From assembly GCF_028890115.1 (NCBI RefSeq), contig NZ_JARCJD010000017.1, positions 34,317-98,316 on the forward strand: DNA of 64,000 nucleotides, read 5' to 3'. Origin of the DNA: Phaeobacter sp. QD34_24 (lineage in GTDB: Bacteria > Pseudomonadota > Alphaproteobacteria > Rhodobacterales > Rhodobacteraceae). Shown piece after piece: positions 53,605-62,121 of the stretch. Position 1 is the stretch's first letter. The number at the start of each line of letters is the position of its first letter. Position numbers and translations under genes: made by a program. The notes under the pieces were generated by a model, which saw only the letters and a list, made by a program, of their open reading frames with translations, was not told the DNA's origin and did no database searches.

Positions 53605-53764
53605 ACGGTCGCCCGCCGCCTGGAACGGGGAGCGGCGCGCAGGTTCGCGCGCCTTGACTGGACATGGAAACAAATTGCGCGGTGGCAGGAAGATTGTCCT
53701 GCCGCCGGGTTTACTCAAATTTCATTTTCAGGCATCCTGCGCCCATATGTTGTGGGGCTGTCTC

Positions 53765-55126
53765 ATGAGAATAACAAGAATTGTCGCGCTCGCCTTGATT
53801 GCAGGCACATTTGGCCTTCAAGGGGCAGAGGCGCAGACACTGCGTGCGTCGGGTCCGCCATCGGAAGTTCCGCCCGCCTCTTACAAGGGCAAGCAATATG
53901 TGGACAGCCGTGGCTGTATCTACATCCGTGCGGGTATCGACGGCAATGTGAGCTGGGTGCCGCGGGTCACCCGCAGCCGCAAGCAGCTGTGTGGCTACAA
54001 GCCGACCACCATCGCAGGAACGACCAAGACAGGAACCGGTGGTGCTCCGGCGTTTGAGATGATCACCTTGCCAGAATCGCAGCGCCCAGGTGGCGCAACG
54101 ACGACGACGGCCAGCGCCGCGGCGGCGCAAACCGCGCCTGCGGCCTCGGTTCGAACGCCAGCGCCCGCGCCACGGGTCGTGACCACCGCCAAGCCGCGAC
54201 GCACCGCCAGCAGCACCAGCGCCACCCCGGCCCGGGTGACTGCCTCAGTGCCGCCGCGGGTCGTCAAACCGGCGCCGGTTGCGCCTGCCCCCGCGCCGGT
54301 GATCCGGCAGGTCTCACCTGCGGCGGGTGGATGTCCCGGTGCTTCGGCCATCAGCCAGCAGTATATCAACAGCGGGGCGAACGTGCGCTGCGGCCCGCAA
54401 GCGGAATCTCCGGTGACCTATGGTCGTGGGGGACGCTACGATCAAAACTCTTCCCTACAGCTGGCGCCGAATACGCCTGTCGTCCCGGCCCATGTCTATC
54501 ATCAGCGGCGCTATAGCAGCGATCTTTCCGTGCCCGAGGGGTATCGCCCGGTCTGGAAGGATGATCGCCTGAACCTGCGCCGGGCCGAGCGTACAATTGC
54601 ATCGGCCGTGATCCGCCAGGACGCAACTGTTCCTCCGGGATATGTGCGTGTCGAACGGGACGACGACCGGATGAATGCGATGCGCGCCCAGCGGACCGCC
54701 GAGGGCGACGCCCGGATGGCGGAAATCTGGACCGACAAGGTGCCGCGCACCCTGGTGAGACAGCCGCTGGATCGCCCGACGGTGCGCCTGTCCGGACATC
54801 AGGCGCGCAGTGCGGCCGAAGCACGCGAACCGCTGATGATGCGCCTGTCCACCCGTTCTGATCCGGCAGCCGAGACAGCATCATCCGACGCTGGTCCGCG
54901 CCGCTATGTGCGCGCCGCAACCTTTGCCGATCCCGAAGCGGCACGCCGCGCGGCCCAGGCCCTGGCGCGTAGCACGGGCTTGCCCGTACGTCTGGGCACG
55001 GCGACCCGCAACGGGAAACCCTATAAGGTGGTTCTGGCTGGTCCCTTCACGGGTGACGGGGCCGGGGAGGCGGCTTTGAACAGGGTGCGTGGTGCCGGTT
55101 ACCCCAAGGCGCGGCTCAGCAAGTAA
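53765..55126 (+). CDS. Secreted SPOR-domain protein
   Basis: 453 residues. A signal peptide (MRITRIVALALIAGTFGLQG, cleavage near AEAQ) is followed by a conserved short region (QYVDSRGCIYIRAGIDGN, SWVPRVTRSRKQLCGY) with two Cys, an Ala/Pro/Thr/Val-rich linker (~100-190) and a second conserved stretch with Cys residues (GGCPGASAISQQYINSG, VRCGPQ). The C-terminal ~75 residues (RRYVRAATFADPEAARRAAQ to GAGYPKARLSK) are a SPOR peptidoglycan-binding repeat. It probably acts at the septal wall. The ATG at 53765 fits the signal peptide; an in-frame ATG at 53747 is possible. Confidence 0.85.
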   Translation: MRITRIVALALIAGTFGLQGAEAQTLRASGPPSEVPPASYKGKQYVDSRGCIYIRAGIDGNVSWVPRVTRSRKQLCGYKPTTIAGTTKTGTGGAPAFEMITLPESQRPGGATTTTASAAAAQTAPAASVRTPAPAPRVVTTAKPRRTASSTSATPARVTASVPPRVVKPAPVAPAPAPVIRQVSPAAGGCPGASAISQQYINSGANVRCGPQAESPVTYGRGGRYDQNSSLQLAPNTPVVPAHVYHQRRYSSDLSVPEGYRPVWKDDRLNLRRAERTIASAVIRQDATVPPGYVRVERDDDRMNAMRAQRTAEGDARMAEIWTDKVPRTLVRQPLDRPTVRLSGHQARSAAEAREPLMMRLSTRSDPAAETASSDAGPRRYVRAATFADPEAARRAAQALARSTGLPVRLGTATRNGKPYKVVLAGPFTGDGAGEAALNRVRGAGYPKARLSK

Positions 55127-55210
55127 TCCGCTCAGGTTGGGCGCTCTGGCCTAGCGGGTTCGCACATCTTGGCGGATTTGCACATCCTGGCGGGTCTGAG
55201 CCAGTCTAGC
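55127..55210. repeat. Degenerate 18-bp tandem repeats between convergent genes
   Basis: Units CGGGTTCGCACATCTTGG (55155-55172) and CGGATTTGCACATCCTGG (55173-55190) match at 14 of 18 positions; CGGGTCTGAGCCAGTCTAG and CGGGTCAG continue the pattern into the end of the protease gene, whose stop codon lies in the repeat. No terminator-like hairpin is visible. Confidence 0.5.
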
Positions 55211-55787
55211 GGGTCAGAACCAGGGCGCGGTTCTGGATCTCGATCCGGGACCAACGCTGCAGGTAGCCCATGCCCAGAAGCGATTTCTCCATGTCGCCGC
55301 TGTTGACCCAGACGCGCACGCCCTTGTCTGTGATTCCGCCGAGCGACATCTCCTCGACCCAGGTGGAGGCGGTGCGCACTTCGCCATTGGCGGTCTGCGC
55401 GCGGCCCAGATAGGCGAGGCTTTCGGTGTCAATCCCGGCTCGTTCGGCATCTTTGCGGCTCAGCACCACCTGGCTGGCGCCGGTATCCACCAGGAAATTC
55501 ACCGGCGCGCCATTGACCGAGAGCGTGAGATAGTAGTGCCCGTCCCGTGCCAGGGGCACCTCGACCCGGCCTTGTTCGGTCATCACGCTTTGCTGCGGCA
55601 TCACGGTCTGGCGGATATCCCCCCACAGGCCGTAGCCCGCGATGACGCCGAGGAAGATGAAGGCCCAGATCGCCAGGGATTGCACCGTCTTGCCAAGGGA
55701 TTGCCGGTTCTGCACAAAGACCCAGGATCCCACGGCCAACAGCAGCAGCACCAGATAGATCACCCGGCCATAGTCCATATCGCTCAT
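55206..55787 (-). CDS. Retropepsin-like (clan AA) aspartic protease
   Basis: 193 residues of the bacterial TIGR02281-type single-domain aspartic protease. Two membrane helices come first (YLVLLLLAVGSWVFVQ and LAIWAFIFLGVIAGYG), then the periplasmic retropepsin domain with the active site FLVDTGASQVVLS (Asp101-Thr-Gly) and a later GGITDKGVRVWVN and LLGMGYLQRW flap/closing region. It would work as a homodimer. Substrate is unknown. It is convergent with the SPOR gene and 59 bases upstream of marC. Confidence 0.88.
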   Translation of the reverse strand: MSDMDYGRVIYLVLLLLAVGSWVFVQNRQSLGKTVQSLAIWAFIFLGVIAGYGLWGDIRQTVMPQQSVMTEQGRVEVPLARDGHYYLTLSVNGAPVNFLVDTGASQVVLSRKDAERAGIDTESLAYLGRAQTANGEVRTASTWVEEMSLGGITDKGVRVWVNSGDMEKSLLGMGYLQRWSRIEIQNRALVLTR

Positions 55788-55846
55788 GTGCGCGCCTCCT
55801 GGCCCTTGATGTAGGAAGTTTGAGCCGAGTTCCTAGCCCTTGGGGT

Positions 55847-56473
55847 CTAGCCCCCGGCAAAGCCAAAGGCGCGCAGACCGTCCAGAATGAACTGCACCGA
55901 CAGCGCCGCGAGCAGCATGCCCAGCAGCCGCGTCACCACATTGATGCCGGTCTTGCCGAGAAGACGCTCCAACACGCCCGAGACCATGAACATCACCAGC
56001 ATCAGCGCCAGCACCGCCAGAACGATGCTCATCACCAGAACGAAGCCTTCGATCCCCGGTTTCTGACCTGCCAGCAGGATCACCGTCGCGATCGAACCCG
56101 GCCCCGCGATCAGCGGGATCGAGATCGGGAAAACCGATGGATCCTCCTGTTCGGTGGCTTCCTCGCCCTGGTGTTCGCGCCGCTTGGTGCGTCGTTCGAA
56201 CAGCATGTCGAGCGCGGTCAGGAACAACAGCGCGCCCCCTGCCACCCGGAAGGCGGGCATGGAGATGCCGACAAAGGCCAGAACCGCCTCCCCGAACAGG
56301 GTGAAGAGCGCCAGGATGAACGTGGCCGTGAGCGAGGCCCGGATGGCGACGCCGCGCCGATGGCGCGCGCTCATGCCTTGGGTCAGCGCCAAAAAAATCG
56401 GGGTCAGGCCAATGGGATCGATGATAACAAACAGCGTGACAAAGGAGGTGATCAGAAAGGCCGTGTCAATCAT
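55847..56473 (-). CDS. marC: MarC-family integral membrane protein
   Basis: 208 residues with six hydrophobic helices in the MarC/UPF0056 pattern: FLITSFVTLFVIIDPIGLTP, IFLALTQGMSARHRR, ASLTATFILALFTLFGEAVL, GISMPAFRVAGGALLFLTAL, FPISIPLIAGPGSIATVIL and the C-terminal LLGMLLAALSVQFILDGL. Despite the name the family is not a proven drug exporter. Its start overlaps the ABC-F stop by 4 bases, so it is coupled to the upstream gene. Confidence 0.9.
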   Translation of the reverse strand: MIDTAFLITSFVTLFVIIDPIGLTPIFLALTQGMSARHRRGVAIRASLTATFILALFTLFGEAVLAFVGISMPAFRVAGGALLFLTALDMLFERRTKRREHQGEEATEQEDPSVFPISIPLIAGPGSIATVILLAGQKPGIEGFVLVMSIVLAVLALMLVMFMVSGVLERLLGKTGINVVTRLLGMLLAALSVQFILDGLRAFGFAGG

Positions 56474-58323
56474 AGGGCTTCGGCCTTTTCCAGTTTCTCA
56501 AGGGCGCGCATCCACAGGGTCTCGGCGCGCTCCAGCGCCTCCATCACCTCGGCGTGCTTGGCCTGCCAGATGCGGGCCTCGTCCTTCTTCTCTACCTCGT
56601 AAAGCTCCGGATCGGCCAGCTTGATGTCCAGCTTGTCCTTCATCTCGGTCAGCTTGTTGACGCGGTCCTCTGCCTTGCGCGCCTCGGATCGCAGGGCCAG
56701 CATGGCATCGCGGGAGGGGCGTTTCGGCTTGGGCTTGGGCGAAGATGCTTTCGGGGCGGGTTTGTCCTTTTCCAGCAAGAGCGCCCGATAAGAGGCGAGA
56801 TCCCCCTCGTAGGGCGCCACGGTCCCTTTCGAGACCAGCCAGAGCCGATCCGCCACCAGGCTCAAGAGGTGCATGTCGTGACTAACCAGGATCACGGCGC
56901 CGGTATAGGCGGTCAGCGCCTCGACCAGAGCTTCGCGGCTTTCGATATCCAGGTGGTTGGTCGGCTCGTCGAGGATCAACAGATGCGGTGCATCCAGCGT
57001 GGCCAGCAAGAGCGACAGGCGCGCCTTCTGCCCGCCCGACAGGCGCCTGACCTCGGTATCGGCCTGATTTGCCCCCAGCCCAAACCCCGCAAGGCGGGCG
57101 CGCAGTTTCGCCTGGCCTTCCTCGGGGCGCTCGCGCTGCAGGTGCTGTAGCGGCGTTTCGTCGATATAAAGCTCGTCCACCTGGTGCTGGGCAAAGAAGC
57201 CGATGCGCAGCTTGCCGGAGCGGGTGATCTTGCCGGACATCGGCTTCAGGCGATCTGAGAGCAGTTTCGACAGGGTCGATTTGCCCTCACCGTTCTTGCC
57301 CAAGAGCGCGATCCGGTCATCCTGATCGATGCGCAGGTTGAGGCGCGACAGGATCACCTTGTCGCCATAGCCGACCGAGCCGCCCTCCATGGCGATGATC
57401 GGCGGCGACAGTTCCTCGGGCTCGGGAAAAGTGAAAACGGTGCGCGCCGCATCTTCGGGGGCGCGGATGGTCTCCATCTTTTCCAGCATCTTGACGCGGC
57501 TTTGCGCCTGTTTGGCCTTGCTGGCCTTGGCCTTGAACCGGTCCACAAAGGCCTGCAGGTGGGCGCGCTGCGCTTCCTGTTTCTTGGCGGCGGCGGCCTG
57601 ATTGGCGCGGTTGGCGGCGCGCTGGCGGGCAAACTGGTCGTAGTTGCCGCCATAGTAAATCAGCCCGCGATCCTCCAGATGCAGGATGCCGCCGACCGAT
57701 CGATTGAGCAGCTCGCGGTCGTGGCTGATGATGATCACCGTATGGGGGTATTTGACAAGATAGGCCTCAAGCCAGAGCGCACCTTCGAGATCCAGATAGT
57801 TGGTCGGTTCGTCCAGGAGAAGCAAGTCCGGTTCGGAGAACAGCACCGCCGCCAGGGCCACCCGCATCCGCCAGCCGCCCGAGAAATCGGCGCAGGGACG
57901 TTGCTGCGCCTCTTCGTCAAAGCCAAGCCCCTTGAGGATCGAGGCGGCACGCGCCTCTGCCGACCAGGCGTCGATATCGGCCAGGCGGGTCTGAACCTCG
58001 GCAATGCGGGCAGGGTCGGTCGCGGTTTCCGCCTCCGCCATCAGGGCGGCGCGTTCGGTATCGGCCGCCAGAACCGTGTCGATCAGCGACACATCCGAGG
58101 CGGGTGCCTCCTGCGCGATACCGCCGATCCGCGCCTTGGAGGGCAGGGAGATGCTGCCGCCCTCCAGCGACAGCTCGCCCTTGATCAGGCGGAACAGCGT
58201 CGTCTTGCCGGTGCCGTTGCGCCCCACAAGGCCGACCTTGTGACCGGTGGGAATGGTGGCGCTGGCCCCGTCGAACAGGGGGCGGCCTTCGACCGAATAG
58301 GTGATGTCCTGAATGCGTAACAT
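56470..58323 (-). CDS. ABC-F family ATPase, YheS-type
   Basis: 617 residues from the ATG at 58323 (GAGCG upstream); an ATG at 58335 adds MSAA. Two nucleotide-binding domains are present: GRNGTGKTTLF and DEPTNYLDLEG in the first, GKNGEGKSTLSK and DEPTNHLDIES in the second, with signatures FSGGWRMRVALA and LSGGQKARLSL. A Lys-rich linker leads to a C-terminal helix pair (DPELYEVEKKDEARIWQAKH). ABC-F proteins of this subtype act on the ribosomal E site. It is a different subfamily from the Uup-type gene at 8.5 kb. marC is coupled downstream. Confidence 0.92.
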   Translation of the reverse strand: MLRIQDITYSVEGRPLFDGASATIPTGHKVGLVGRNGTGKTTLFRLIKGELSLEGGSISLPSKARIGGIAQEAPASDVSLIDTVLAADTERAALMAEAETATDPARIAEVQTRLADIDAWSAEARAASILKGLGFDEEAQQRPCADFSGGWRMRVALAAVLFSEPDLLLLDEPTNYLDLEGALWLEAYLVKYPHTVIIISHDRELLNRSVGGILHLEDRGLIYYGGNYDQFARQRAANRANQAAAAKKQEAQRAHLQAFVDRFKAKASKAKQAQSRVKMLEKMETIRAPEDAARTVFTFPEPEELSPPIIAMEGGSVGYGDKVILSRLNLRIDQDDRIALLGKNGEGKSTLSKLLSDRLKPMSGKITRSGKLRIGFFAQHQVDELYIDETPLQHLQRERPEEGQAKLRARLAGFGLGANQADTEVRRLSGGQKARLSLLLATLDAPHLLILDEPTNHLDIESREALVEALTAYTGAVILVSHDMHLLSLVADRLWLVSKGTVAPYEGDLASYRALLLEKDKPAPKASSPKPKPKRPSRDAMLALRSEARKAEDRVNKLTEMKDKLDIKLADPELYEVEKKDEARIWQAKHAEVMEALERAETLWMRALEKLEKAEAL

Positions 58324-58449
58324 GGCAGCGCTCATAACAGAGCCGATGGGGGCAAACCAGCGCCATTAGACGCCGCGTTGCAACTGGTCCTTCCTGGGGT
58401 TGCGTGCTAGCTGGATCACATTGATACCTTTCCTGTCGGTGATCTCCCC

Positions 58450-59652
58450 ATGCGGCCTGCGCAAACGGCGCCTCACATCGTGACGCTCATCTTCGGCACC
58501 GCCCTGTCGGTGCTGTCGCTCAACATGTTTCTGCCGTCACTGGCCCGGATCGGAGAGGATTTCCAGGCCGACTATGGCCTGGTGAACCTGTCGATTGCCG
58601 GGTATCTGGCGATTTCCGCGGTGCTGCAACTGGTGATGGGGCCGCTGTCGGATCGCTTTGGGCGGCGTCCGGTGATGCTCTTGTCGATTGCGATCTTCGT
58701 TGCAGCCTCTATCGGCTGCGCCTTGGCGCAATCGATCTGGGTGTTCTTGGGCTTTCGCCTGGCGCAGGGCGCGGTGGTTGCGGGGCAGGTGGTGTCGCGT
58801 GCCGCGATCCGCGACATGCACAGCGCCCAAGAGGCCGCCAGCAAGATGGGCTATGTCTCCATGGCGATGGCCCTGGCGCCGATGCTGGGGCCGATGCTGG
58901 GCGGTTTCCTGGAAATGGCCTTTGGCTGGCGGGCGGGATTTGTCCTTTATACCGTGCTGGGCCTTGGCATGCTGGCCCTGGCCTGGGGCGACTGGGGTGA
59001 GACCAACGGCAACCGGTCCGCCACCTTTGGCGCCCAGATGCGCACCTACCCCGAGCTGCTGGCCTCGCGCCGGTTCTGGGGCTACAGCCTGTGTGTCGCC
59101 TTCTCCATTGGCGGCTTCTTTGCCTTCATCACCGGTGCGCCCCTGGTGGCGGCGGCCTGGTTTGACCTGAGCCCGGCCATGGTGGGGCTTGGGATCGGCA
59201 TCATCACCGGTGGCTTCATGCTGGGCAATTTCATCACCGGCCGGGTTGCGGGCCGGGTGCCGCTTTTGACGCTGATCATTGCCGGGCGCATCAGTGCGAC
59301 CCTTGGCCCGCTGGCAGGTCTGATCCTGTTTGCACTGGGGCAGGGATCGGTTCCGGTCTTCTTCGGCTCGGCGATCCTTGTGGGGTTCGGCAACGGGCTT
59401 ACGATCGCCAATGCCAGTGCCGGTCTGATGTCGGTGCGCCCCCACCTGGCGGGCAGCGCCTCGGGGCTTTCGGGCGCCTTGTCGGTGGCGCTTGGCGCGG
59501 TGATCACCTCGCTGACCGGCGCATTGGTGGAGCCTCACCTCGCGCCTTTCGCGGTGCTGGGCATCATCCTTTGTTCCAGCATCATGGCGCTGGCCTCTGC
59601 GCTTTATGTGCGCTGGGTCGATCGGTGCGATCCCTTGCCCGAGGCGGGCTGA
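58450..59652 (+). CDS. Bcr/CflA-type MFS multidrug exporter
   Basis: 400 residues with twelve membrane helices. The motif-A loop between helices 2 and 3 is GPLSDRFGRRPVML. The GAVVAGQVVSRAAIRDMH stretch in helix 4 is characteristic of the DHA1 Bcr/CflA branch, and MALAPMLGPMLGGFLEMAFG matches the antiporter motif C region. It exports hydrophobic compounds by proton antiport; substrates cannot be told. It is divergent from the ABC-F gene with 126 bases between starts. Confidence 0.9.
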   Translation: MRPAQTAPHIVTLIFGTALSVLSLNMFLPSLARIGEDFQADYGLVNLSIAGYLAISAVLQLVMGPLSDRFGRRPVMLLSIAIFVAASIGCALAQSIWVFLGFRLAQGAVVAGQVVSRAAIRDMHSAQEAASKMGYVSMAMALAPMLGPMLGGFLEMAFGWRAGFVLYTVLGLGMLALAWGDWGETNGNRSATFGAQMRTYPELLASRRFWGYSLCVAFSIGGFFAFITGAPLVAAAWFDLSPAMVGLGIGIITGGFMLGNFITGRVAGRVPLLTLIIAGRISATLGPLAGLILFALGQGSVPVFFGSAILVGFGNGLTIANASAGLMSVRPHLAGSASGLSGALSVALGAVITSLTGALVEPHLAPFAVLGIILCSSIMALASALYVRWVDRCDPLPEAG

Positions 59653-59799
59653 CACGCCGCTGTGCCGCCTGGGCGCGTGTAAATGGCCTCTTGGCGCAAC
59701 TCGGCCCTTCCCATGCGGGCGCAGGCATGCTAGGCGGCGCGCGAGATATCCGGCGCGGGAATTGCCCCCGTGCCCGCATTTTGGAATGGAGAACGCCCG

Positions 59800-60222
59800 A
59801 TGGCTCTGGAACGCACCTTTTCGATCATCAAGCCCGATGCAACCCGCCGCAACCTGACCGGCGCGATCAACGCCAAGTTCGAAGAAGCTGGCCTGCGCAT
59901 CGTCGCGCAAAAGCGCATCCACCTGACCAAGGAACAGGCTGGCAAGTTTTACGAAGTGCACGCCGAGCGTCCCTTCTACGACGAACTGTGCGAATTCATG
60001 TCCTCCGAGCCGATCGTCTGCCAGGTTCTGGAAGGTGAAGGTGCCATCGCGAAAAACCGCGAAATCATGGGCGCCACCAACCCCGCCGATGCGGCCCCCG
60101 GCACCATCCGCGCCGAGTTCGCAGAATCGGTTGGCGAAAACTCCGTCCACGGTTCCGACGCACCGGAAACCGCAGCGGTTGAAATCGCCTACTTCTTCTC
60201 CGGTCTGGAACTGGTCGGCTAA
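59800..60222 (+). CDS. ndk: Nucleoside diphosphate kinase
   Basis: Equilibrates (d)NDPs and NTPs. 140 residues. The start [20 protein letters not shown], the [17 protein letters not shown] segment and the active-site [12 protein letters not shown] with the phosphorylated His are standard. The ATG at 59800 has TGGAGAA upstream; a frame extension of 10 codons is not credible. It has its own terminator. Confidence 0.98.
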   Translation: MALERTFSIIKPDATRRNLTGAINAKFEEAGLRIVAQKRIHLTKEQAGKFYEVHAERPFYDELCEFMSSEPIVCQVLEGEGAIAKNREIMGATNPADAAPGTIRAEFAESVGENSVHGSDAPETAAVEIAYFFSGLELVG

Positions 60223-60249
60223 GCCGGATCTGTCCTGATCAGGAATTCG

Positions 60250-60281
60250 GGCCGTGCGGGGAGACCTGCGCGGCCTTTTTC
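60250..60281 (+). terminator. Rho-independent terminator of ndk
   Basis: GGCCGTGC pairs with GCGCGGCC (one G-T pair) and is followed by TTTTTCTTT on the plus strand, 28 bases past the ndk stop. Confidence 0.88.
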
Positions 60282-60295
60282 TTTGCTGAGGTACC

Positions 60296-60643
60296 TCACC
60301 CGCGCCGGGGGATGACACCGATGGCGTCCAGCTCGCGCTCAAGCCGTGACAGGCCGGCAGCCTGGGTCGTGGCCGTTTTGTTTTCGGCCTTGATCTGGTC
60401 GAACCGCTTGCGCAGGGTCTTCTTCTCCTCCCCCTTGCAATCGTTCCAGGGGCGGCCCTGAAGCCCCATCACCAGCACGTAGTAGCCGATGAAATGGGGG
60501 CGGCTGCCCGCCTGCAACAGCCGTGCATAGGCGGCATCGGCGCCAAGATCCCTCAGCTCTTCGGCGGAATGGATGCCGGCACGGGCAAAGGCTTCTTCCG
60601 AGGCGGGACCAAGATTGCGGATCGATGAGATGGGCGAGGACAT
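60296..60643 (-). CDS. TfoX C-terminal domain protein
   Basis: 115 residues. The N-terminal half is the TfoX/Sxy C-terminal helix-hairpin-helix-like domain: ISSIRNLGPASEEAFARAGI, SAEELRDLGADAAYARLLQAG, YVLVMGLQGRPWND. It is followed by a Lys-rich helix. In gamma-proteobacteria TfoX is a competence activator; a stand-alone C-terminal domain in Rhodobacteraceae has no defined role. Its stop lies 14 bases past the ndk terminator and its start is 123 bases from the P450 gene. Confidence 0.8.
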   Translation of the reverse strand: MSSPISSIRNLGPASEEAFARAGIHSAEELRDLGADAAYARLLQAGSRPHFIGYYVLVMGLQGRPWNDCKGEEKKTLRKRFDQIKAENKTATTQAAGLSRLERELDAIGVIPRRG

Positions 60644-60766
60644 AAGGCGAACATATGCGGGTTGCGCGATCCTGTCACGCCGGTTTCGTTGCGGAATTTT
60701 CCCGCATGGTGATTGACACTCACGGATGGGCGGATGACCTTACGGAATGTTCTGGGAGGAGCACAC

Positions 60767-61993
60767 GTGAGCAAACAGCCAGCCACCGATAGTATCCGCG
60801 CCTTCGATCTGGCCAATCCGCCGGACGGATTTGTCGAAGATCCCTTTCCCTTTTATGATGCGCTCCTGGCCGATGCGCCGGTGCTGAAACAGCCGGATGG
60901 CTCTATCCTGTTGAGCCGACACGCGGATCTGGACCGGATCTATCGCGACACCACGTCCTTTTCATCGGACAAGAAGGCTGCCTTTGCGCCCAAGTTCGGG
61001 GAAGGCTCGCCGCTGTTTGAACATCACACCACATCGCTGGTGTTCTCCGACCCGCCGCTGCACACCCGCGTGCGCAAGATCATGACCTCGGCGCTGACGC
61101 CGCGCGCCATTGGCCGGATGGAGCAGGGGCTGATCGATACCGTGGATCAGCTGCTGGATGCCATGGAAGGGCGCGAAGAGGTGGATCTGATCGAGGATTT
61201 CGCCTCCACCATCCCGATCCAGATCATCGGCAATCTCCTGGACGTGCCGATGGAGGAGCGCGGCCCCCTGCGGGACTGGTCACTGGCGATCCTGGGTGCG
61301 CTGGAGCCTGCCTTGAGCGACGCGCAGCTGGCGCAGGGCCATCGCGCGGTGGAGGAGTTCAAGACCTACCTGACCGGCCTCATCGCGGACCGTCGCGCCA
61401 ATCCCGGTGATCCCGAGACGGATGTGCTGACCCGGCTCATTCGGGGCGAGGGGGCGGATGCGCAGCTGAGCGAGATCGAACTCATTCAGAACTGTATCTT
61501 CATTCTGAACGCGGGGCATGAGACCACCACCAACCTGATCGGCAACGGGCTGGCGCTGTTGAATGACCACCCCGATCAGCGCACGCGTCTGCAAGAGGAT
61601 CCCGAGCTGATCAAACCGGCGGTGGAGGAGATGTTGCGCATGCGGTCCCCGAACCAGCTGGGCAACCGCGAAACCACCCGCATGGTCGAGATCGGCGGGG
61701 TGGAGATCCCGCGCGGCACCAACCTGCACCTGGTGATCGGGGCGGCCAACCGCGATCCGGAGGTGTTCAAGGATCCGGGGCGTTTCGACATCGCGCGCAA
61801 GCCCAATCGCCATCTGGCCTTTGCTGGCGGACCGCATGTCTGCGTCGGGCTGACACTGGCGCGGCTGGAAGGGAAGATCGCCATCGAGCGCTTCCTGAAG
61901 CGCTATCCGAACTACCATCTGTTGCCCGGTCGCGTGCCCGGCGGGCGCATCCGGTTCCGGGGCTATGCGCATCTGCCTGCGCGGCTGGATTGA
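60767..61993 (+). CDS. Cytochrome P450
   Basis: A heme monooxygenase of 408 residues from a GTG at 60767 with GGGAGGAG upstream. Landmarks in order are the I-helix AGHETTT (248-254) with the oxygen-activating Thr, ExxR in EEMLRMRSP and the heme loop FAGGPHVCVG with Cys359 as the thiolate ligand. NRDPEVFKDPGRFDIARKPN is also typical of CYP101/CYP109-like soluble bacterial P450s. No ferredoxin or reductase gene is adjacent, so electron partners lie elsewhere. Substrate unknown. Confidence 0.93.
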   Translation: MSKQPATDSIRAFDLANPPDGFVEDPFPFYDALLADAPVLKQPDGSILLSRHADLDRIYRDTTSFSSDKKAAFAPKFGEGSPLFEHHTTSLVFSDPPLHTRVRKIMTSALTPRAIGRMEQGLIDTVDQLLDAMEGREEVDLIEDFASTIPIQIIGNLLDVPMEERGPLRDWSLAILGALEPALSDAQLAQGHRAVEEFKTYLTGLIADRRANPGDPETDVLTRLIRGEGADAQLSEIELIQNCIFILNAGHETTTNLIGNGLALLNDHPDQRTRLQEDPELIKPAVEEMLRMRSPNQLGNRETTRMVEIGGVEIPRGTNLHLVIGAANRDPEVFKDPGRFDIARKPNRHLAFAGGPHVCVGLTLARLEGKIAIERFLKRYPNYHLLPGRVPGGRIRFRGYAHLPARLD

Positions 61994-62121
61994 GCCTGAA
62001 GCAGTAGTTCCGCGCCAAGGGCCTATCCTTTTGCACCGGGTCTTCCGCCCCATGGATAGGCGCTTTTGCGGGGCTGCGGGCCTATTGATGGGTTAACGGT
62101 ATCAACCCGGAGAGGCGTCAC

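Noticed and set aside
53634..53653. Inverted repeat after upp as a terminator
   Set aside because: The 7-bp stem has no following T-run, so I did not call it a rho-independent terminator.
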